This document shows positions 1 through 11,248 of a DNA stretch of 64,000 nucleotides, one piece after another. A program made the translations under genes and the position numbers. The stretch covers positions 2,758,167 to 2,822,166 of the forward strand of contig VJWN01000007.1 of the NCBI GenBank assembly GCA_007644065.1, read 5' to 3'. The DNA is from Margaritispora aquatica. Lineage: Eukaryota; Ascomycota; Leotiomycetes; Helotiales; Discinellaceae. The stretch's first letter is position 1, and each line of letters starts with the position of its first letter. The notes below the pieces were generated by a model that worked only from the letters and a program-made list of their open reading frames with translations, was not told the origin of the DNA and did not search any database.

Positions 1-1507
1 GCCATGCCAACCAACGATCTGATTCAGCTTCGTCGATCTCCTGAGCTGCTACATCAAGAGGACATGGAGTAGTTGAGTACTCGCCATGCTTTATGGTTTG
101 GGTACGGATTGTAAGGCTGCGCAGGCTTTTCATCTCGCAGAGGTTCGATAGGAACTCGTACGTCTGAATGTGTCAGTAGGGAAGCAAGTGGTGTAGAAAT
201 TGCATCAACTCACATCACAGAAGTCTCTCTCTAGGTCAAGACTCAAGCATTCTAGCCGATCAACTTTCTGCAAACAGGCAATATCATCGACACCCAACAT
301 GGTGCCTCCAAGCGCTTTATCCAAGAAGCCAAAATGTCGCCCTAAATCTAATTCTCTCAGATTCGGTAAAGTCTGTAGCAGGCTCGGGAGATGTATTCGC
401 TGCGCGTCACACTTCAACTCCAGAACTTGCAAGCCAACTAGGAGAGCTAAGCTCTCGTTCAGCTGGGCCTGGAGTCTTTCTTTAAGTGCAGGTGGCGTGT
501 AAGCTGACCGATATGCTGTATAGCGAAATACCTTGAGCTTCGGCGCGAAGACTTGGTGGAACAGAGCTAGCATAGTCGTCACGTTCTCTGAGGTAATGAT
601 GCTGAATTCTTCTAAACGCGAGAAGTCAAACGTGTTTTGTAGCTGTGGCTCGTTGAAATTCCAACAGAGAGTGCTAATCTTGAGTCTCTTGACTGGAGGC
701 AGAAACGGTCCGAACGTATAACGGAGACTCCAAAGCCGGTTTCGTCGTTGGAAGAACTCGAGCTCTAGATCGTCGAGATTGGTGCATGTGCTGAGTAACA
801 ACTTCAGCTCCTTCCAAATGTACTGGCCATCGTTGTAGACGTGCAAGGATGTTAGATTAGGAGCCAAGGATCCGAAGTCTGGGACGCCAGAGTCACGGGT
901 GTAGTTTAGGTCTTTGATGTCGAGCTTCACTTCTGGATGGGCTACAAGGAATTCGCGTACTGCAATTGGGAAATTTGTCGCTCGATCGTAATCCAGGCCT
1001 TGGTTTGTCTCGAAGACATAGCTTAGAGGGAATGAGACTCCAAACACGACTATTAATACAGAGGGAACTCACCTGATTTTTTGGATCCTTCGGCAACTTT
1101 CCAGCAGCTCTTGAATACGCAGGTTTGGCGCATCCGGCAAAACGCCTGGTCGTCGCTGCGAGAACGTCACATGCTTCGCATACTGCGCTATTCGTGAATT
1201 TACAACCTCGTCGCATCTGATGCCCTCAATTTGTAGAGGCGTTATTACTTTTCTTATTTTTCGCTTGAAGGTCCATCGATCGCCTAGGTAGACATCACGA
1301 TAGCAAATAGGGATGATCAGGTCATTGAAGAAGTGTGCGACGAGGCGGAGGGCGGAGAGACGTGTTGGGAACTCTTCGTGGAACTAATTTGTTTCTCAGC
1401 TGGTTATTCTTTCATTTGAAGGAAGCTGTGTAGGGTAGGTATAACGCTACCTGTTCGAAGATAGCAACCCATATTTCGTTACCTAGGATTGGGAGGGAGG
1501 AAGCCAT
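1..1507 (-). CDS. F-box/leucine-rich-repeat-like protein, C-terminal end beyond the left edge
   Basis: The N-terminus (MASSLPILGNEIWVAIFEQ, continuing FHEEFPTRLSALRLVAHFF after an intron) has the look of an F-box, the Skp1-binding segment of SCF ubiquitin ligase adaptors. It is followed by leucine-rich stretches such as LVGLQVLELKCDAQ and LPNLRELDLG. Four exons keep frame: 1507-1451, 1383-1073, 1021-214 and 163-1, with introns beginning GTAGCG, GTGAGT and GTGAGT. An apparent stop at 205-207 lies inside the third intron, so the gene continues off the window in an LRR-like frame. The substrate is unknown. The start is the first ATG before the F-box. It is divergent from the neighbouring carboxylesterase gene. 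Confident as an F-box-type gene, less so on exact exon ends. Confidence 0.72.
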
Positions 1508-1808
1508 GGTATGTCTGTAGAGCCTTGTATCTAGCCTCAGCCTATCTTTTTGGTAACATAAACAAAGATACAAATTAGATTTCCGGATTACTATATTCAA
1601 AGACGAGGACTCTAGGTAGACTATATTTTCTGCCGTGAACGCTACAAATGTACAGTGAGGCTGAGTGGTTGTCGGCGCCTGATCAAAAATAGAAATAGGA
1701 GCTGAAGCGAGGGTCACATGACACTTCGGCCGCCTCGGCTGACTTAGAAACTATATCGAATCAACGTCTGAGCCAAGCAGCCCTCACCATCCAACTTAAA
1801 CTCACCCA
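1508..1808. promoter_or_regulatory. Intergenic region between divergent F-box and esterase genes
   Basis: A 301-base gap separates the two divergent start codons, so it must hold both promoters. I see no clear TATA box or operator-like repeat in it. Confidence 0.4.
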
Positions 1809-3474
1809 ATGAACAGAATCCTCGCCAAGAAAATGAGAATCGCAATCAAAAGCAAAGGAGTGCTTGAGGGGAGCACGCTCCTTGATGCGGCAACTAACAA
1901 GCCAAAATGCCACCGCTTCTCACGCGTCCCTTATGCGCTCCCACCTACCGGACATCGAAGGTGGAGAAGGCCTGAACCACTGCCTGCGTCGTTCACATAT
2001 GGTTCTAAGGAGAAACCAGGGCGGTGCACGAGACCTTCGGCCAGCTGTCCGCAGCTGACGATGGGTGGACCCATTGCTGGAGGAGACGATGAGGATTGTC
2101 TGCATTTGAATGTTTGGGTACCTGTAGGAGAGGCACCGAGGAAGGGATGGCCTGTGATTTTCTATATTCGTGAGTATTTCCAGTCATATTCTACTATGAA
2201 TGGTGAAGTTAACCACACCAGATGGCGGTTTCCTACAATTCGGCTCCAACAGTGCCGACGACCCTTCCGTCCTCATCAGCTCCAGCCCCATCAAAGCCAT
2301 CTTCATATCCCCCAACTACAGACTTGGCATTCTTGGCTTCCTAACTTCGTCTGCATTCACGCCTCAAAATCAACCCATTGAAGCTAATTTCGGCTTCTGG
2401 GACCAGCGGCTGGCGCTTGAGTGGTCGTATGAGAATGTGGCTGCTTTCGGCGGTGACAAGGACAACATCACCGTCGCGGGGCTTTCGGCTGGGGCCTATT
2501 CGGTGTTTCATCAGATGGCGCATGATATCTCTCCTTTGAATAAGGGAGAGAAGATCGTGAAGAGAGTGATTATGTGGTCGAATGGATGTGGTGTCCAGCC
2601 TAAGTCTGTGGATGAGGCGAAGGTGCAATTTGATGAGTTGGTGTCTAAGCTTGGCATCTCGGCCAAGCTGCCACCACAACAGAAAGTTGAAGCTTTGAGA
2701 CGAACTTCGGTTGTTGGCATGATGAAAGCAGTAGGGAAAATGGGCACCAAGTTCTTCCGCCCAGTTGCTGATGGTTCATTCATTGACGAGAATCTGTTTC
2801 GGGATATCTATTCAGGAGCATTTGGGAAGAGAATGCACGATCAGGGAATAAAGATTATGATAGGTGATTTAACACAGGAGTTTCACGTGTACAAGATGGC
2901 TTTCCCGCCAAAGTCATTCCCAGCCCTGGTAGCGAGATTATGCTGGGACTACCCACGAGTGGTCGTCGACGCCGTGTGTGCGCCCTTCATAGGAGCCTCG
3001 AAGACGGAGGCCGAATGGGTGGATGTCTTTGGACGACTGTACGCTGATTTGCAGATTCACTCGACGATGCGAGGTTTCATTCAATGCATTGCGAAAGAGC
3101 TACCTGCTTCAGATATCTTACGGTATCGGATAGACTACAGGACAGCAAGCGTGGATAAGAGGTTCCCGAAGGCTTTTGGGGCGACTCATTCGTCTGATTT
3201 GAGTATCTGGCTTTATGGAGATGGAGATGGAGATGGATTAAAGGATGAGGAGAGGCTCGTTTTGGATGAGTGGCTAATGCCTATGAAACAGTTTTCAGAA
3301 GGAGCGGAGGTTAATTGGGGAACAGAGAGTATGAAGCAGGTCCGACTTTTGACGCATGAGGGTAAAATTGAGACGAGAGATGATGAGGTATGGGATGAGA
3401 AGATTGAACTCTGGGAGACGACCGTGGATGTCACTAAAGATGATGTGATGCACAAGAATAAAACAAAATTGTGA
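1809..3474 (+). CDS. Type-B carboxylesterase (alpha/beta hydrolase)
   Basis: Two exons, 1809-2169 and 2222-3474, give a 537-residue protein once a 52-base GTGAGT...CAG intron is removed. The intron sits within the HGGF oxyanion-hole codons (residues about 121-124), and splicing restores FYIHGGFLQFGS. The carboxylesterase signature EDCLHLNVWVP lies near residue 100, the nucleophile elbow GLSAG has its serine near residue 209, and a candidate catalytic histidine is in GATHSSDL near residue 443. The family hydrolyses carboxylic esters, including lipids, xenobiotics and secondary-metabolite esters; the substrate here cannot be told. There is no obvious signal peptide, suggesting an intracellular enzyme. 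A second ATG at 1833 is an alternative start. Length fits the family (about 500-560). Confidence 0.88.
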
Positions 3475-4484
3475 GGAACAGACCTCGCAATATACCGTTG
3501 AAGCTCCCTTGAGTTCATAGAAAAGCAGTTGATACCCTCTCCAGGTTAAATTCAAAACTCACTATATTCATGCAGCAAACGGACCTCTCAACAACGACTT
3601 CGCTTAGAACACAAAATTTCACAACAGTGCCCCTCACTACCCATACACCTTGCCCACGAATTCAACAATGGCAATATCGATACTCATAACAAGTTTGCCC
3701 ACCACCCTCCGTGCAAGCTTGATTCCAATCAAGATCTTCAGTTTGCTTTTCCCAAGTAAGGGCTCAATAGTGATAAGAAGTTCAGCCACATTCGAGACCG
3801 GCATTTGGAGATGAATTTTGGGGGCTCTTCTTTTTTCATTTCACTGATCTCTTTTGTTTTCCTTCCCTGGGTCTCGCTCAAGAGTTTGTGGTTGATGTGT
3901 GGCATAATATCTCTGAAAATCCAAATTGAAAGTTGCCACCTGCGATCATAAAATCTAGCGTGACGATCACTAATTAACTTTCCATCATGTAAACCTAGTA
4001 TAAGTGATAAAGCTTGCAATATCAAAAAACTGCTACTGATAAAATAGAATCTAAGTAGTCCAGTTGTTATATTTTCCGTCAGGAGCAACAAGGAAAACCA
4101 GTGATGTGAGAGCGAGAGCGAAACACCCATCTTTAACTCTGAGTCCAACTAAGCGCTCTTACCGCTCATCCTGAACTAAAGTCGCGATTTCACATACTTT
4201 CGTACTAGGAAGACAGAATAAAGATCCAGAGGTCTGCTTTGCTACAATGTGCTCAGGTGCGAGACTAGATTGGCACGGCACCTTGCGGTGACAGTGAGTT
4301 CAACCGTAACTTTCCCATGGAGAAACGATAGGCCACAGAAGCAAGGACTAGAGAGAAGTTTATGAGTAGCGGTCATGCTAACGCTTCTCATTATTACCAT
4401 AAATTAATGGCAGTTGATAAAACAGTAATGAATCGACCCTAACAATGACAATGATAATCACAGACATTCAAGAACTCACTCCCT
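3475..4484. other. Intergenic region between convergent genes, no gene seen
   Basis: About 1.0 kb between the 3' ends of the esterase and the minus-strand gene of unknown family. A minus-strand open stretch at 3738-4148 has no recognisable domain or plausible composition, so I do not call it. Confidence 0.5.
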
Positions 4485-5451
4485 TCACTCCCAACCCTCC
4501 TCGGCATATTCTGCCTTAGCTTCCTCCAAACGTCTCCGAGCTTCCTCCATCGCCTCTTCTCTTTCACTCGCCGTAGCCCGTCTGACATCATCCTGCATCC
4601 ATCTGATATACCACCTTCCATAAGCCTTCATGCGACATAGATCGGCCGCTTTCCTGCATCTTTCTCTTCTGTAAATAGAACGCGGCCACCCATTCTCCCA
4701 AAATACATCTTGAACACCCTAATATAAACTTTTTAGCTAGCCTTGAAATCACCTTGATCTTGAACGCGTATGATAGGTAACATACCAAAACTGCTTCTTG
4801 CAGGCCCCCAAAAATCTCGTGATTCAAGTAAAACTCCCGCCCACGTTTTCTCTTGTACACAATAGCAGGCATTGGTATATACTTTAAGGTGGCAAACAAA
4901 TCATGTATTTCATCAAAATATTGGCCAATAGGTCTTCGTTTATACGCAAGCCAGCGAGGATCAGTTTCTTTTCTCTGAACCTCACTATGCGTTCCCACAA
5001 CATAGATACATCCCTTCGTTGTATCAATCAACCATTCCTTTCCATCCTTTCCCCCCGTAAGTACTACCATGCCTAGCTCGATATCATCGTCATACGGCAA
5101 CATCTCATATAAGTCCGTAGCACGTGCTAGATTACCTTCTGCTCGACCTTTTGCGACTTTAGACTCTAAATCCTCTGGCCACTTAAAATTGAGATATTTC
5201 ACGGGTTTTGTATCAGGCAAGATTTCAACATCCTTATTTAAGTATGAGAGATGCTGCAAGAGGCGAATGACAGTGTCGTTCCGACCGATGATACGAAGCG
5301 CAGTACTGTTTATCTGTGCTTCGGGCCATCCCGTAGAAGGGGGGTAAAGAATGTCGGTATATTCAACGTAGCCCGAAAGAGCGAGGAATTCGTAGAAGCA
5401 AGTCAGGTAAGCAACAGTCTGATCGTGGTTGTAAGACGGCAATGTAACCAT
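4485..5451 (-). CDS. Conserved hypothetical protein, paralog A
   Basis: Two exons, 5451-4786 and 4718-4485, with a 67-base GTATGT...TAG intron, encode 299 residues. I do not recognise the family. It is clearly homologous to the divergent gene at 6930-7874: shared blocks include LRIIGRN, LLQHL, ILPDTKPV, GMVVLT/SMVVLT, WLIDT, GCIY, KYI and HEIFG. Both copies carry one intron at the same place (after QEAVL / QEEVV, before GV/GI) and end in a charged, probably helical tail finishing in WE. No signal peptide or membrane segment is visible, so a soluble cytosolic or nuclear protein is likely. The first exon alone runs into a false stop; splicing restores the shared C-terminus. The two genes probably arose by inverted duplication and divergence. 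Confidence 0.8.
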
Positions 5452-6929
5452 TTTGAGCTTGGTGAAGATAAGTCGGATGGTGTGTGGTTCAGGATTGAGT
5501 TGTACTTGATAGAGCCAATGACGATCTCAGGAGGAAAGTTATGGTAAGAAAATGATTTGGAATGATGAGTGAAGGGAATGAGAAAATGGTGAAAGATGTG
5601 AGGAAGTCAAGATGTTGGTAAAAGAGGCACAGTATAGGCAGCCAAGTGATGCCAAGCAAATCCAAAACATCATGCAGGAGATGGAGTGGGAGACATGGAA
5701 TCTTGGGGACCACGATAGCTGAAAGCCTAACGTATGGTGTAGAAATCTGTTCCCTTGATTACCCACAGAAATAGCACCCGAACGAACACCCGTCCGCCCA
5801 GTTGCTTGTCTATCTCATAAGCGAGCAAAACCGCCAACACTTGACTGGAAATAAATAAAACAAATACATATAATCTAAATCTAAGTATGTATGTCCCCGT
5901 TACATCTTGATATTTTTTTAATATCGATGTCTCTTGTTATTATCATGCCCTGTCTCTTTCTTCATACCTGTCAAGCATAGAGTACATAACCAGTAGGACT
6001 TTCTCCTTCATGGTCAACTCTTTACAAGGAGAGTAGACTTGCCAGTTAAGTCGGCACTGGAGTCAAGGCTTCTACTCTATCTATTGTTGCAAATGTTTTC
6101 GATAACTATAGTATTGGTGGCTTCCGCAAATGATTGCTATCAAAAATTATATCAATTTCCCGTGGATAAAGCAGTTGTAAATAAAGCAACAAAATCAAAT
6201 GCAAGACCGTTGATTCATTTTTCGTTCAGTAATAAGCAGGAAGCAACGAACTTTTCATCTCGATGTAGATCGGTATCAAATTGGAAGCTACCTTACAATA
6301 TAAGATATCAGCGAGCGACAACCAATATCTGTCACGAGATATTATCACCTTGACTTTCCAACTTTCAGAACTTTAGGGAACTCTTTTGTGTATATTTAGT
6401 TTCTTTTATAAGAAGCATAGGCTTATTACTCCTTATATTACAAATACAGCAATTTTCACGAGAAATCATCATGAGACTGATCCGCAAAAAGGTACCTGTA
6501 AAGGTACCTTACATTAACTTAATCCTCCCAGGGTAGGATCGGCAGTATCACGTGGTTAATGAGTGCAACCACCTAACGTAAGGTACCTTTTGTACGTGCT
6601 AGCGTAGATCCTAAAATCACGACATTCCTTAGATGTGTAGCATGCAATTACATACCTACTCAAATACAATTACTAGTATCGTCTCTACAAGTTACTTAAT
6701 TGACTTTCTTTGATGGTTTTTGGATCACCCATAATTCTACAACTTGGATGCATTTCTCTTGGCTTCACTTGGCTCCTTTGTGCCCCTGTCACGGCTTATC
6801 AAACACATCATGCCTTGCTTCTCCCCTCTCGATCAACACACTTAGAGCTCCAACTTAATCACAAGTTTGCAATACTTCTTTCGTCTGTATCAATATACTA
6901 ATACACTGCAGTATAACCAGGCTGTCAAT
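5452..6929. promoter_or_regulatory. Shared upstream region of the paralog pair
   Basis: A 1.48 kb region lies between the two divergent start codons and must contain both promoters. It is AT-rich and contains a small inverted repeat (listed separately, 6486-6594). Short open stretches at 6039-6353 and 6710-6901 show no family features. Confidence 0.45.
6486..6594. repeat. Short inverted repeat around GGTACCTTAC (possible miniature element)
   Basis: AAAAGGTACCT near 6487 and TAAAGGTACCTTACATTAAC near 6499 are matched in inverted orientation by a block ending GTAAGGTACCTTTT near 6591. The longest imperfect pairing is about 20 bases with four mismatches. The left side repeats GGTACC twice. No clear target-site duplication is visible, so it could be a decayed miniature transposon or a regulatory palindrome. 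Confidence 0.4.
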
Positions 6930-7874
6930 ATGGTCGGCTTTCCAGCCTACAATCGTGATGTCATGGTGGGCAGCATCACGCGTTTCTACGAGGTCCTTGT
7001 TCATATGGGATATATTGAGAAAGCGGAGATTCAGTATCCACCACCTTCAGGCTGGAATGACTCGCAGATAGACGCCAAGTCACTGCGACTGATCGGCCGG
7101 AACGAAACAGCAATTGAACTTCTTCAGCACTTACCTTACCTGAAGCAGGAGTACGATATCTTACCTGACACCAAACCCGTTACTTATCTTAACCACGAAT
7201 GGCCTGTGGACCTAGCTGCGATTGTGGCGAGCTGTCGCGCCGAAGGATTCATGGTACACCCGAGTTTGTTTCCATTTTTACCGTTTGATATGGAAATCGA
7301 GCCTAGCATGGTTGTGTTGACACACGGTCGTGATGGAGTGCGTTGGTTAATCGACACAGCGCAGGGATGTATCTATCCATGTGAAAGCTGTTGGACAGCA
7401 GAGAAAAGGGAGGGAAATGTGCCGTGGCTTTGGTACCTGCCGGTGTCCATCGAAAAGTATTTCGATGACCTTCGCGATCTCTTTGTCGGATTGAAGTACA
7501 TCGCCCTGACGGCAGTAGTCCACCGTAGGAAAGATGGAGGAGTGGATGGCTTGGAGCATGAAATATTTGGAAGAGCACAGGAAGAAGTTGTTGTAAGTCA
7601 CCTATCTTATCGTCCATCACTATGGTCCGGCTAACTGCCCTTATAGGGCATTCCAACCATTTTCCAAGAGCATGGGTGGCCTCTGAACTTTCAGAGAGAA
7701 GAATGCAGAAATGCTGTCACTGAAGTTCGATTGAAAATCCTCGCACGTAGAGATATTCGATGGGCCGAAGAAGAAATAAAATATACTGCAAATAGCAAGG
7801 ATGAGATTGCCAAGGAAAGGGCAGTTTGGCAGCTGAATAGGGCTCAAGGTCGATATGCTAGAGAATGGGAATGA
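6930..7874 (+). CDS. Conserved hypothetical protein, paralog B
   Basis: Exons 6930-7592 and 7647-7874, separated by a 54-base GTAAGT...TAG intron, encode 296 residues. The start MVGFPAYN is preferred over upstream in-frame codons because the paralog at 4485-5451 begins MVTLPSYN. The two proteins align from end to end: Y-P-P-x-x-G-W, LRLIGRN, LLQHLPYL, ILPDTKPV, SMVVLTHGRDG, WLIDTAQGCIY, KYFDDLRDLF and HEIFG. The C-terminal exon is rich in Glu, Arg and Lys and probably helical. No domain is recognised. Function is unknown; nothing visible suggests secretion or membrane insertion. It is divergent from its paralog across 1.48 kb. Confidence 0.8.
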
Positions 7875-8093
7875 AGCTACTTTTCAGGAAGGTAGCAAGA
7901 TTTTCTATTATCATTCATAAATGGTTCGACCTATCAAGAAGAGAATGGAGGATTCGTCGACAAGAAGTTGGGTGTCATTTCGGAGTTATCTCATTCAGCA
8001 TAATTACCCAAGCACTGCTGGACTCCATACTCACAGAACGACACACAAACTACCTTACCTAACTACAGCTGAATCCTCATATCAAGAGACAAT

Positions 8094-10237
8094 TTATAGA
8101 ACAGCTACGCAATAAAAATAATCCAGCCAAATCATGGTACCGCAACCCTCTCCAGTCGATCCAAGTACAGGATTCCACAAATAGAAAGAGCTCAACTCGA
8201 TACCATTATCATTTGCAATCTGCCAACAACCATCCCCAGCCTTTGCCTGATAGAATCTGGTGCAATTACTAGGAATACCAGCTTGCGTATTCGTAGGCTT
8301 GGCTACTTCTGAAGATGTGGTTGATGGAGCTTGGGTTGTGGTCGTTGCAGACACGCCAGTGCAGTAGAAGTAGTCTACCCAAATCTGAGTTCCACAGTCT
8401 GCTCCGTCTGCACCGAGAATCGGATTCCATTGGTAGAACAGGGCAAGTTCGATCCCTGCGTTGTTTGCCATATCCCAGCAGCCTATACCAGCGACGGCCT
8501 TGGACCATTTGTTGCAATTTGAAGCGATTCCATCCCTTGTCTGAGTTGGCTTGGGGTTTGAGACGCTTGTTGGCGTTGCAGATGAGGTAGTGATTGATCC
8601 GCTTGTCGTGACTGAAGCATCAGAGCTGGTGGCAACACAGTATGCATACCACAGCCAGACCTGAGTTCCACAGTTTTCTCCATGTTCACCTAAAATGGGA
8701 TTAAGCTCAAAGAGGCGAGCTTGTGTAACTGCTCCATCGTTGGAAATCTTCCAGCACGATGCGGCTGTCGAATTGGCAATCACATACCGGATGCAATTGG
8801 CGGCAATTCCTGTTTGCACATATTCCGGTGGTGTCTTAGGATTTTCGATAATAGGCAAAGAGACAGTACTGCCAGGCCCACCCCGGACTGGACCCTCACT
8901 ATCATCTGGTATCTCAGACTCTGGTGGTCCGACCCACAATCCACCAGGTGCTCTGCAGGATCTGTTAGCTGTAAGGCCTATTTGTATTTGGCGTTACTTA
9001 CTCTCTACAAATATACTGATCCTTCAGCAGAAAATCGCATGCTCCGAGGATGTTAGGATTCCAAGTCATTAACTGAGCTAGATTTACAGGATTGGTTGAG
9101 TTTGACACAGATTGTGCAAGCGAATTACTTGATGCAGATAATAAGCATTTGTACTCCTATCATTCGCCCGCCTAACATTTCGGGAAACATACCAAGTATC
9201 ACCTTCGATAACTTGCAAGAGTCTGCAAGACTTAGGCACGCAAACGAGATCCAACGCATAACATTCTTTGCTGCTAGTTGCTGTCATCAGACTTCCCGTT
9301 GCGACGCTGTATTTTTTGGCTAGATAATTGCATGCTTCAATATCTACACCAATAGCATCTTGGACGTCTACTTCCTGGCCATTGCATATTGTCGCAGTTG
9401 GTGCAGCACTCGTACTAGTGGTTGTACTGGTTATGTCAAGCAACTCGGTAGCATAGGCATAGTATGGAAGTGCTCTCGTAGCCAGATCTCCAACCGTCGT
9501 CTGGCATACAGCCTGGATGTCCTGAAACTCATTGACTAGATATTCAGAGTGGTCCGTGTCAGGCAAAAAGTCCGAAGTTATTCGAGCATGCAATATCTTC
9601 AAAAAGCATTCCGAGCAGAGTAGCTCGTCTTCGTACAATGTGGATATGCGAGTGTTTTCTGTCGTCGTCGCGTTCGCAGAGTTTAAACAGGTCAGGTCAT
9701 TAGGATTATCTTCACAATCAACCTGTAAAGAGTCTGAGCCTGTCCAGTCGTACGAGGCGAGGAGACACCATTCATCGGAACTTGACTTCATACAAGCCAT
9801 ATCCAGCCCCTCCGTAAAGCGAGAGCTCAAAGTATCTGCAGGAACAACACGATCCCCAACTGCGAGATAGTCGTCGAAACAACTCCCACTCACAGTATCC
9901 TTCCACAGATAGGCGTCTGAGACACAACTTGCGGTGCAGAGTGCGCTCACATTTTCCTGCGTCCAGTAGATACTATCTACTTCAATAGTCCATTGAAATA
10001 GATCTCTGTCACAAGACAAAGTTGTATTCCTTGCTGCCAGTCAGCAATGGCATTACAGCCTCAATCAGAAGTCCATAGTTAAACTAACAGTGCTGTTACA
10101 CAAGCTGGGGTAATGCTCAATATCTGAGCCATTACATCTGTTGGAATGAGTGGGTAGAGTTGAAAACCTTGACTCCATACTAGTGGAACTACGATACATA
10201 AAACATAACGCAAGTACACCATCATCGCAATGGTCAT
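8094..10237 (-). CDS. Secreted multi-LysM chitin-binding protein
   Basis: Four exons (10237-10089, 10029-9193, 9127-9002, 8952-8094) keep frame and give 656 residues. The start is set at the ATG giving MTIAMMVYLRYVLCIVVPLV, a likely signal peptide. The C-terminal half carries repeated LysM-like modules: VIEGDTC...TWNPNILGACDFL...YIC, then three copies of the type GI-x-S/A-NC...FYLWNPVLG...GCGTMIWLDYFYC, separated by Ser/Thr-rich linkers. A further LysM-like stretch (ATICNGQEVDVQDAIGVDIE) precedes them. LysM binds chitin oligomers; related fungal proteins protect hyphae or mask chitin, and are often encoded beside subgroup-C chitinases. The divergent gene at 11249 is such a chitinase, so a joint role in chitin handling is likely. 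The first exon and the split LysM-1 codon were fixed by frame. Confidence 0.82.
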
Positions 10238-11248
10238 TCGGTAATATTGTGTTGAGATCAATGTGAATAGATAACATTCTATGTCTAACTAGACATCGCA
10301 AGTAAAAACTAACAGGATATGGAAATACCGGTGACACTCATGCGTGAGCCTTTTCCTTGATACGTCCCCTGAGCCGTGGCCAAGCCGTTCCCCACGACTG
10401 ACAACCCTTTCAGACATCACCAATCTTTAGACTCGAAGATCTAAGGAGGCAAATGCACATCCTAGAGGCTCACTAGAACCTTGCCACGACCCACTCTCGC
10501 GCAGATCTACCTTGTCCTGCCCGTCCGGAGAATCTAAACACTTCACCCGGACGGGTAAATCAAAATAAGCGCGTTGTTCATGTACCGTAATCTTTCACTT
10601 TGTGATGCTCTGCATACAATGAGACTTACCCCTGATATATTGACTTAGTTTTCGCCGCATTTGGTATCTTTTTTGTTGGCTAAGGCTTTGAGATTGTCTT
10701 ATCTTATTTGCGACCATTCTGCTAGGAGAGAAAATAGATGCAAGCAAGGAACCTCTTATCGGAGCTTCCACAAAATCTCACTTACCCTTCTTTGCTGTTT
10801 ATAATGGCGTTTGACATTGACTGTTTAGCAATGGGAGTGGTTAATACCAATCTCTTTCTAAAAATTTCCCCCGCCAAGACATCCCACTTGACCATGCTCA
10901 TAAAAATGATCTTCAGGGACTAAAAGTAGGAGCAGACCCATGTCCTGCTAGCTATCTGTAAGCTTGTGGCCAAGGACGACATGATATCTCTACGAAGGGC
11001 AGCGGGACACAAACTTCCGAAGTGAGCCGGATCGAGAGCATTGGGAAAGCAAAGAGCTAATTTCTCTCGTCGATGCTTGGAAACTCCAAGTTGTGAGAGT
11101 CGAGCTAGATGCACGGGGACGACTTTTCCTGCCCCAGACATGTGGTGCTGCACAATGAAATCTATGGTATAGTTTTGTCTTTCCCACAATCTGGCAGCGA
11201 ACAATCCTTCTCTATACTCTTGCATTTCACTCATATTGTCTATCCGCT
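10238..11248. promoter_or_regulatory. Shared promoter region of the LysM and chitinase genes
   Basis: A 1.01 kb gap between two divergent start codons. No gene is visible. A minus-strand open stretch at 10920-11234 lacks family features. Shared control of the two genes is an inference from arrangement only. Confidence 0.45.

Noticed and set aside
3738..4148. Minus-strand open frame of about 136 codons
   Set aside because: Composition is implausible for a protein, no motif is visible, and no splice sites extend it.
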